Source: Spirosomataceae bacterium (lineage in GTDB: Bacteria > Bacteroidota > Bacteroidia > Cytophagales > Spirosomataceae). From it: 6,403 bases of DNA. Numbering within the stretch: position 1 is the first letter of the stretch; every line of letters begins with the position of its first letter. A program made the translations under genes and the position numbers. The stretch is taken from positions 1 to 6,403 of the forward strand of contig JALOLW010000269.1 of NCBI GenBank assembly GCA_025455795.1, written 5' to 3'. The notes beneath the pieces are model-generated. The model was given only the letters and a program-made list of their open reading frames with translations. It searched no databases and had not been told where the DNA came from. Positions 1-4,199 of the stretch are shown piece by piece.

Positions 1-102
1 TTCTTTGATTTTTTGGTTGTAGGTTTCGTCTATGGTTTGGGCAAAAAGCGCGGTAGCCCAAAAAGACAATAAAGCGATTTTAAGTAAGGGTTTGGGGGAC
101 AT
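1..102 (-). CDS. Secreted protein, N-terminal fragment (possible M14-type peptidase)
   Basis: An ATG on the minus strand at 102-100 opens 34 codons that stay open to the window edge, so only the N-terminus is visible. Residues 1-22 form a clear Sec signal peptide: basic start (MSPKPLLK), hydrophobic core (IALLSFWATALF) and an AQ cleavage end (LFAQ-T), a form common in Bacteroidota. The mature part begins TIDETYNQKIKE. From memory this resembles the start of Bacteroidota M14-family zinc carboxypeptidases, which have a DETY..KIKE-like opening, but 34 residues cannot establish that and no catalytic residue is in view. It begins 46 bases after the hepT stop on the same strand. I see no TAnnTTTG box in that gap, so read-through from the toxin-antitoxin unit or a different promoter type is possible. 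Confidence 0.6.
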   Translation of the reverse strand, partial: MSPKPLLKIALLSFWATALFAQTIDETYNQKIKE

Positions 103-148
103 ACGGTTGGGGGGCTATTTAACATGAATCACAAGAAAACAACTATTA

Positions 149-592
149 CTATACGATACTATCATAGTCTATATTGATATAAAATTCACTTTGTTTGGCT
201 AATTCATATTCCTCTTTGTCAAAAGTTTTACTCAAAATTTCAGTGCGGATGACATTCTCAATTTCGGCCTTCAGAATGGGGAGTTCATGCTGAATGATGT
301 CAAAAGTAATGAACCTATCAATCCCGATGTAATCATGCGCGATTCGGTTACGAAATCCTCTGATTTGTAGCCAATTGATAGTGCTGTATTTAGATTTGAG
401 CTCATCGCTTACTCGCGTACTTTGCTCTCCTATATTAATGAGAAGCATCAATGACGCATTGAAGTTTTGTTGATTATTGGCTCTAAAAAAATCAATCGCA
501 TCAGTAAAATCAGCGGTATAAACACGGATTTTACCAATAGATTCGAGGATTCTGAGCAGATAAACCAAATCATTTTTAATGCTGGGCTGCAT
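149..592 (-). CDS. hepT: HepT-like HEPN (DUF86) toxin, probable ribonuclease
   Basis: 147 residues of the HEPN/DUF86 family. Residues 1-20 have the usual opening (D8..L.RILESIGKI), residues 53-65 match the family's IGE....S.EL block, and W74 to Y88 carry the core WLQIRGFRNRIAHDY. The catalytic RX4HXY motif is complete as R81, H86 and Y88. In studied HepT-MntA pairs, HepT is an RNA-cleaving toxin and MntA silences it by adding AMP to this tyrosine. The ATG at 592 lies inside the mntA 3' end (17-base overlap), which suggests translational coupling; this start gives the expected family N-terminus. The protein is longer than the usual 110-115 residue DUF86 unit, with an acidic, aromatic-rich tail from about residue 119. 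The stop is followed in frame by two more (TAG TAA TAG). G+C is low: I count 38% over 181-360. Toxicity is inferred. Confidence 0.9.
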   Translation of the reverse strand: MQPSIKNDLVYLLRILESIGKIRVYTADFTDAIDFFRANNQQNFNASLMLLINIGEQSTRVSDELKSKYSTINWLQIRGFRNRIAHDYIGIDRFITFDIIQHELPILKAEIENVIRTEILSKTFDKEEYELAKQSEFYINIDYDSIV

Positions 593-860
593 AAATTACA
601 TCTTTTTTTGCCCGATGAAGGATAATAGGATCGGCGTATTTTTCAAACATAATATCTACCCGAATTTGCAAGTCTGTTTCAATTTTTTCTTTTAATTTTG
701 ACCACTTCTTAAAATACTTGGGGTCTGCGTCAATCAATAAATCTAAATCATCGGCACTTTCTCCTCTGGCGATTGAACCAAAAATACCTATCTTGGACAA
801 GCCATATTGTTGCAAAAATTGCTCATTGTCGAAGTAATGCAAAACGTGTTGAATGTGCAT
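576..860 (-). CDS. mntA: MntA-like minimal nucleotidyltransferase antitoxin
   Basis: 94 residues of the MNT branch of the DNA polymerase beta-type nucleotidyltransferases. The active site can be read directly: G28-S29 in IFGSIARGE, the metal-binding pair D38-L39-D40, and the third acid D69 in RVDIMF. All three carboxylates are present, so the enzyme is probably active. Known MntA proteins transfer AMP from ATP to the HepT tyrosine and so neutralise it. The spacing between S29 and D38 is 8 residues, two fewer than the commonly cited GSX10DXD form. The gene precedes hepT and overlaps it by 17 bases, the usual antitoxin-first order. The ATG at 860 sits about 20 bases downstream of the predicted transcription start, and no Shine-Dalgarno sequence is evident. 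Alternative: an orphan nucleotidyltransferase, unlikely given the HEPN partner. Confidence 0.92.
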   Translation of the reverse strand: MHIQHVLHYFDNEQFLQQYGLSKIGIFGSIARGESADDLDLLIDADPKYFKKWSKLKEKIETDLQIRVDIMFEKYADPIILHRAKKDVIYAAQH

Positions 861-885
861 TGTGGTGCGCTATTTGAATGATATA

Positions 886-916
886 CAAATGTAATAAAAA
901 ACCTAATTTTTACAAA
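886..916 (-). promoter_or_regulatory. Predicted Bacteroidota promoter of mntA-hepT
   Basis: Reading the minus strand, TTTG (916-913) is followed by exactly 19 bases and then TACATTTG (893-886). This fits the Bacteroidota primary-sigma consensus, TTTG at -33 and TAnnTTTG at -7. Transcription should begin near 880, leaving a leader of about 20 bases before the mntA ATG. The plus-strand box TACAAATGTA (884-893) is a short imperfect palindrome over the -7 element and could serve autoregulation, but its arms are only 4 bases. Confidence 0.7.
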
Positions 917-999
917 AACCTAAATTTAGCCGGTTGTCCATGTAATCAATAGTTTACAAATCCTACAATTATTGCTCGTTGCACAGATTAGTAACCCAC

Positions 1000-1039
1000 A
1001 AAAAAACAAAAAAGACTAATCGGAAACCGATTAGCCTTT
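1000..1039 (-). terminator. Intrinsic terminator of the sigma factor gene
   Basis: A 13-base-pair hairpin has arms at 1027-1039 and 1011-1023, an inner stem CTAATCGG/CCGATTAG and a 3-base loop at 1024-1026. It is followed on the minus strand by a long T-rich run (1013 down to 1000, TTTTTTG then seven T). The fifth pair shows direction: it is a G-U wobble in the minus-strand RNA but an A-C mismatch in plus-strand RNA. It lies 95 bases past the sigma factor stop and isolates that gene from mntA-hepT. Confidence 0.85.
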
Positions 1040-1134
1040 CAAAAAACCTTCCTCTTTTTAATGTTTTTAACTAAACCAAATTTTGGGGTATTGAGCAATG
1101 GTGTGGTATAGTCTCAACCCACAATGTCTTTTGT

Positions 1135-1647
1135 TCAATAAGCGTGTGCGTACATGTACAACTGATCTTTCAGTTCTTTGCGCGCAATGTGAATGCGGTT
1201 TTTAACGGTACCGATTGGGATGCGGAGTCGTTCGGCGATTTCGTGGTATTTGAAACCGCGATAGTGCATCATAAAAGGCGTCCGGTAGGTGTCTTCTAAG
1301 CGATTGACAGCACGGTTGATGTCGTCCATCGCAAAGGTCGAATAGGCTTCGTTGTCAGTGCTGCTTTCGGTTGAGTTGATGAAGTGTAAGTTGTCGCTGG
1401 TATCAATGAATGTGTTCTTTTTAATCATTCGTTGATAGTTGGTGATAAACGTGTTTTTCATAATCGTGTAAAGCCATGCTTTCAGGTTGGTGCCGTCGGC
1501 ATACTTGTCACGATTCAAAAATGCTTTCATAAGCGTGTCTTGCAGGAGGTCGTTGGCGTCTTCGTTGTCTTTGGTAAGGCGCATGGCAAAGGGCTTCAAC
1601 GACTTGGAGACTTTGGTGATGTGGAATGTGAATTCTAAAGCTGTCAT
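1135..1647 (-). CDS. ECF-type RNA polymerase sigma factor
   Basis: A sigma-70 family factor with only regions 2 and 4, the ECF layout. Numbered from the ATG at 1647 it has 170 residues. Region 2 spans about residues 12-75 (LKPFAMRLTKDNEDANDLLQD, then NLKAWLYTIMKNTFITNYQR, which covers -10 recognition and melting). Region 4 spans about 109-160, with the helix-turn-helix KYHEIAERLRIPIGTVKNRI that contacts the -35 region. It should redirect RNA polymerase to a specific regulon; the inducing signal is unknown. No anti-sigma gene is adjacent, so control is probably transcriptional or by a distant partner. The frame stays open upstream to a GTG at 1701, giving 188 residues. I prefer the ATG because the frame opens directly into region 2 and a promoter-like pair overlaps the extension. 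The added stretch does look moderately coding-like, so the GTG start remains possible. Confidence 0.92.
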   Translation of the reverse strand: MTALEFTFHITKVSKSLKPFAMRLTKDNEDANDLLQDTLMKAFLNRDKYADGTNLKAWLYTIMKNTFITNYQRMIKKNTFIDTSDNLHFINSTESSTDNEAYSTFAMDDINRAVNRLEDTYRTPFMMHYRGFKYHEIAERLRIPIGTVKNRIHIARKELKDQLYMYAHAY

Positions 1648-1688
1648 GGATTTGGGGTTTTTGGCTTGTTGTTGAGGTTTTGTTGAGT

Positions 1689-1721
1689 CAAAGTTAAACA
1701 CAACTTCAACAATGCTCCAAA
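1689..1721 (-). promoter_or_regulatory. Possible promoter of the sigma factor gene
   Basis: On the minus strand TTTG (1721-1718) is followed by 21 bases and TAACTTTG (1696-1689), an exact TAnnTTTG match. The predicted transcript would start near 1683, downstream of the GTG at 1701 and about 36 bases ahead of the ATG at 1647. The leader length matches that of the plus-strand operon at 2062. If active it rules out the GTG start for transcripts from this promoter. The spacer is two bases longer than in the other two promoters here. Confidence 0.4.
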
Positions 1722-1990
1722 TCTTTTGACAAAAATTTTTTCAAAAATGGATTGTATTATTCTCAATGCGAAGACCTAATACACCCATTAATAATCAATT
1801 ATTTATAAATTTTCACAGTATTTAACGTTTAAACGTATATCTGTATCAAAAAAATACAAAAAAACATTTTGTGTAATTTAATTTAAAAATAGTTAAACAA
1901 AAATAAATCCTAACACTGATTTTGTTTAAGTCTCAAAAGACAGATAAATTTAGCTAAAAGAGTACAATATACAACTTTTTGTAAAATATA
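1722..1990. other. AT-rich divergent intergenic region
   Basis: This stretch lies between the minus-strand sigma factor gene and the plus-strand membrane protein operon. It is strongly A+T rich with many short A and T runs and frequent stops in all frames. I see no open frame with coding character, no tRNA-like fold and no convincing hairpin terminator. A TATTTTTG box on the minus strand (1905-1898) lacks a correctly spaced TTTG. The one sharp structure is the palindrome at 1825-1836, listed separately. Confidence 0.6.
1825..1836. repeat. 12-base perfect palindrome
   Basis: ACGTTTAAACGT is a perfect 12-base palindrome inside the divergent intergenic region. Its 7-mer AACGTTT (1824-1830) occurs again at 2034-2040, as part of the 8-base palindrome AAACGTTT (2033-2040) just after the predicted start of the plus-strand transcript. 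It could be a regulator-binding site, but short palindromes of A+T-rich composition also arise by chance. Confidence 0.35.
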
Positions 1991-2021
1991 TTTGCTAAAT
2001 GTAAAAAACACTTTACATTTG
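1991..2021 (+). promoter_or_regulatory. Predicted Bacteroidota promoter of the membrane protein/XRE operon
   Basis: TTTG (1991-1994), 19 bases, then TACATTTG (2014-2021) gives both elements of the Bacteroidota consensus at standard spacing. The transcript should start near 2027, about 35 bases before the ATG at 2062. The -7 octamer and the spacing are identical to those of the mntA-hepT promoter. A second TAnnTTTG match, TATATTTG (1987-1994), overlaps the -33 element but has no TTG at proper distance upstream. Confidence 0.7.
1997..2020. promoter_or_regulatory. Candidate operator: inverted repeat over promoter
   Basis: AAATGTAAA (1997-2005) and TTTACATTT (2012-2020) are perfect 9-base inverted copies separated by 6 bases. 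The right arm contains seven of the eight bases of the -7 box and the left arm lies in the promoter spacer, so a bound dimer would block RNA polymerase. The XRE-type regulator encoded at 2562-2762 in the same transcript is the natural candidate for binding, by autoregulation. This is inference; part of the right arm is also fixed by the promoter consensus. Confidence 0.5.
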
Positions 2022-2061
2022 TGTCGTTCAACAAACGTTTTACTCAAATTTATTAACGGCC

Positions 2062-2565
2062 ATGAAAACCAAACTACTTTTGCCCAATCGCTTCAAGCGT
2101 ATCGGTTGGTTTATTTTTATCCCTTGCCTTGTGATGACTGTCGTATCACTTATCGCTGATATGACTGAATCATTCGGGTTGTTCAATTTTTTTAACGGAA
2201 AGCACCTGTTTTTTCAATGGACCAGCAAAGTAGTCATGGAAGGTAAATCCGATGATTTGTTTGCCAGTCAAGACTTCATGGGTGAAATTTTGCTGACACT
2301 CACGGCCATGAGTTTCTTTTTGGTCGCTTTTACCAAAGAACGTCAAGAAGACGAATGGATTGAAAAAGTGCGTTTAGAGTCCCTGCTATGGGGGTTTTAT
2401 GGGCATCTACTTTTCTTTTTGCTCGCAGTGTGGGCAGGGTATAGTCTCAATTTCTACGTATTTTTGAGTTGGAACATGCTCGTAGCACCGTTGGTGTTTT
2501 TGTTTCGTTTCCATTGGTTGGTGTATGTCAAGCCTTATTTCGAGGAAAGGAGAGCCACAGCATGA
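2062..2565 (+). CDS. Four-helix inner-membrane protein of unknown function
   Basis: 167 residues with four probable transmembrane helices at about 14-32, 73-91, 108-128 and 130-152. A charged segment between helices 2 and 3 (KERQEDEWIEKVRLES, 92-107) is probably cytoplasmic, and the C-terminus is basic (VKPYFEERRATA). I do not recognise a catalytic motif or a named family. Its stop overlaps the start of an XRE-type regulator (ATGA), so the two are made together. This resembles the arrangement of small multi-helix proteins with short XRE regulators such as DUF2975/YozG, although membership in that family is not shown. A plausible role is sensing or membrane-stress adaptation linked to the regulator. 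The ATG at 2062 is preceded by a good promoter and a 35-base leader without a clear Shine-Dalgarno. Confidence 0.85.
   Translation: MKTKLLLPNRFKRIGWFIFIPCLVMTVVSLIADMTESFGLFNFFNGKHLFFQWTSKVVMEGKSDDLFASQDFMGEILLTLTAMSFFLVAFTKERQEDEWIEKVRLESLLWGFYGHLLFFLLAVWAGYSLNFYVFLSWNMLVAPLVFLFRFHWLVYVKPYFEERRATA
2547..2552 (+). promoter_or_regulatory. Shine-Dalgarno site of the XRE regulator
   Basis: AAGGAG lies nine bases ahead of the ATG at 2562, inside the end of the membrane protein gene. It is one of the few clear ribosome-binding sites in the window. It fixes the regulator start at 2562 rather than at an in-frame ATG further upstream at 2469. Confidence 0.65.
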
Positions 2566-2762
2566 AAAATACAGTTCACGTAGAGCGTGCCATCAAACGC
2601 ATCACTCAGGCTGACCTGGCGCAGGCCGTGGGCGTGTCGCGTCAGACCATCAACGCCCTCGAAGCCGCCAAATACGTACCTTCGGTGGCTTTGGCCCTAA
2701 AAATTGCGCGGTATTTTGACAAACCCGTAGAGGCTATTTTTGCTCTCGAAGAAGATGATTAG
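2562..2762 (+). CDS. XRE/Cro-family helix-turn-helix transcriptional regulator
   Basis: 66 residues, essentially one DNA-binding domain. The helix-turn-helix is ITQADLAQAVG (14-24) followed by the recognition helix SRQTINALEAAKYVPS (26-41), then LALKIARYFDKPVEAIFALEEDD. This is the compact YozG/YgzD-like form that has no separate ligand or dimerisation domain and binds DNA as a dimer. It overlaps the membrane protein stop by ATGA (2562-2565) and has its own AAGGAG site, so translation is coupled. Likely targets are the operon's own promoter, where a perfect inverted repeat lies at 1997-2020, and possibly other genes. The open frame extends upstream to 2469, but that part lies within the membrane protein gene and does not belong to the domain. 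Confidence 0.93.
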   Translation: MKNTVHVERAIKRITQADLAQAVGVSRQTINALEAAKYVPSVALALKIARYFDKPVEAIFALEEDD

Positions 2763-2809
2763 CCAAAAAATGCGTTATTTGTGGTTCTAACCCTCTTAAA
2801 AACAAATAT

Positions 2810-3616
2810 ATGACTGGGATTACACCATCATTAAACGCCTTATTGTCAGAAAGATACCCATTTGTGCCTGCCAGCTACTGGCAGAAAATTGATTTGACCA
2901 TCGCAGATGAAGACGATATGTTTAGTCGTACTGATCCCGACTATTGGGCCATGGCGCACTATTTAGGAACAGGTATGGAAGCCGCCAAAATCGTCAAAGA
3001 TGCGCTCGCTCTCACCAATCGTACTCCTGATGAAGTAGCCGATTTGTTGGATTTCCCCTGTGGCTACGGGCGCGTGTTGCGCCACCTTAGAGTTACTTTT
3101 CCACAGGCAAGTATTACTGGCTCGGAGATATTTGAAAGTTGCTTGGCGTTTTGCGGGAAGCAGTTTGGTATCAATACGTTTTTGTCCAATACGGCCTTTT
3201 CGATTGACCTCCAAAAACAATTTGACGTGATTTGGTGCGGCTCGTTGTTTACGCATATTTCGGCAGCTCGTTTTGATACCTTGGTGCAATTTTTCAAATC
3301 TCACCTCAAAGACAACGGTATCATGGTCTTTACGATTCATGGCCGCTATGTGCGACACCATATAGATACGTTGCAGTACAATTTGGCCAGAAGGGGAATT
3401 TTGAAAATAAAACTCACGCACGACCTCACCGGCTACGGTTACAGTGATTATCCGCTGACACCTGGTTATGGCATTTCGGTCACCAAACCCGCTTGGATTG
3501 TTGATTATATTTCAAAAAAAGATGATTTAAGGATGATTGCCCACTATGAACGTGGTTGGGGTAGCCATCAAGATGTTATCGTTTTGCAAAAAAACACGAT
3601 TTATGAAAAAAATTAG
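2810..3616 (+). CDS. Class I SAM-dependent methyltransferase
   Basis: 268 residues with a Rossmann-type methyltransferase core. Motif I is LLDFPCGYGRVL (79-90), a DxPCGxGR variant in which the first glycine of DxGxGxG is a proline. The strand-2 acid that would bind the SAM ribose is probably E106 in ITGSEIFES. Motif IV is FDVIWCGSLFTHI (138-150), and the later strand is HLKDNGIMVFTIHG (165-178). The N-terminal 75 residues and the aromatic C-terminal part (YGYSDYPLTPGYG, 209-221) probably shape the acceptor site. The substrate cannot be told; related proteins occur beside glycosyltransferases, but none is present here. The gene begins 47 bases after the XRE regulator with no visible promoter or terminator between, so it may share that transcript. 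Its 3' end overlaps the DUF192 gene by 14 bases. Confidence 0.9.
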   Translation: MTGITPSLNALLSERYPFVPASYWQKIDLTIADEDDMFSRTDPDYWAMAHYLGTGMEAAKIVKDALALTNRTPDEVADLLDFPCGYGRVLRHLRVTFPQASITGSEIFESCLAFCGKQFGINTFLSNTAFSIDLQKQFDVIWCGSLFTHISAARFDTLVQFFKSHLKDNGIMVFTIHGRYVRHHIDTLQYNLARRGILKIKLTHDLTGYGYSDYPLTPGYGISVTKPAWIVDYISKKDDLRMIAHYERGWGSHQDVIVLQKNTIYEKN

Positions 3617-4136
3617 TTCGTACATCTTGCTGGGGGTGTTTGTAATAGCGGGCGGCTTGTATTTGGCGCGCCCGCTGCTCGTAGAGCGTACCGATACCCC
3701 CGACATTATCGCAGATTCGGCCCCTGCGACTACGCCCGAACTTACATCCCCAACAAACAGTGGCATCATCAAGGAGGGCGAGGTGAGGTTTGTACGGGAC
3801 GGTCAAATGCTCCGTAAAATAGACGTAGAAATTGCCGAAAACGACGCCGACCGCCAAAAAGGAATGATGTTTCGCCCCTACATGGCCGATTCGGTCGGGA
3901 TGCTGTTTGTGTTTGAACGCGCCGAACCTCAGGGTTTTTGGATGAAAAACACGATGATTTCTTTGGATATTATTTATGTGGATGAAAACAAAAAAATCGT
4001 TTCTATCCAAAAAAATGCCAAGCCGTACTCCGAAGAAAACCTACCGTCGTTTGCCAACGCCCAGTACGTAGTAGAAGTTATCGGTGGCTACTGCGACAAA
4101 AACGGCATCAAGGTAGGCGACTCCGTGGCCTTTTGA
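3603..4136 (+). CDS. Membrane-anchored DUF192 protein
   Basis: 177 residues. Residues 5-22 form one hydrophobic helix (uncleaved anchor or signal), with no lipobox cysteine, followed by a Pro/Thr/Ser-rich linker to about residue 55. The DUF192 domain occupies about 70-177. Its hallmarks are RQKGMMFR (84-91), GMLFVFE (99-105), the signature FWMKNTMISLDIIYVD (112-127), and the end QYVVEVIGGYC..NGIKVGD (154-173). The domain is widespread and usually exported, with no established biochemical role, so none is claimed. The start chosen at 3603 gives a normal MKK signal-type N-terminus; an in-frame ATG at 3537 would add 22 residues lying within the methyltransferase gene. The 14-base overlap with that gene suggests co-translation. 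C164 in GGYC is an unusual detail near the conserved end. Confidence 0.9.
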   Translation: MKKISSYILLGVFVIAGGLYLARPLLVERTDTPDIIADSAPATTPELTSPTNSGIIKEGEVRFVRDGQMLRKIDVEIAENDADRQKGMMFRPYMADSVGMLFVFERAEPQGFWMKNTMISLDIIYVDENKKIVSIQKNAKPYSEENLPSFANAQYVVEVIGGYCDKNGIKVGDSVAF

Positions 4137-4199
4137 GCAAGTTTGGAACGGTATTTGTCGTAGTAAAATACGCATTTCAGCATTCACGCATTTAAAAAC

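Noticed and set aside
1898..1905. TATTTTTG box on the minus strand as a distal sigma gene promoter
   Set aside because: The nearest upstream TTG is 28 bases away, outside the 19-21 base spacing seen in the other promoters.
2469..2561. Longer XRE regulator starting at the upstream ATG
   Set aside because: The extra 31 residues lie within the membrane protein gene and do not fit the domain; the ATG at 2562 has AAGGAG and an ATGA overlap.
2963..3421. Minus-strand open frame opposite the methyltransferase
   Set aside because: The plus strand encodes methyltransferase motifs throughout; the antisense product has no domain character.
3537..3602. Longer DUF192 protein starting at 3537
   Set aside because: The added residues overlap the methyltransferase coding sequence and would bury the MKK signal-type N-terminus.
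4170..4193. Direct repeat ACGCATTT (4170-4177 and 4186-4193) before the secreted protein gene
   Set aside because: Only 8 bases and two copies, with no promoter element or attachment-site features nearby; likely chance.
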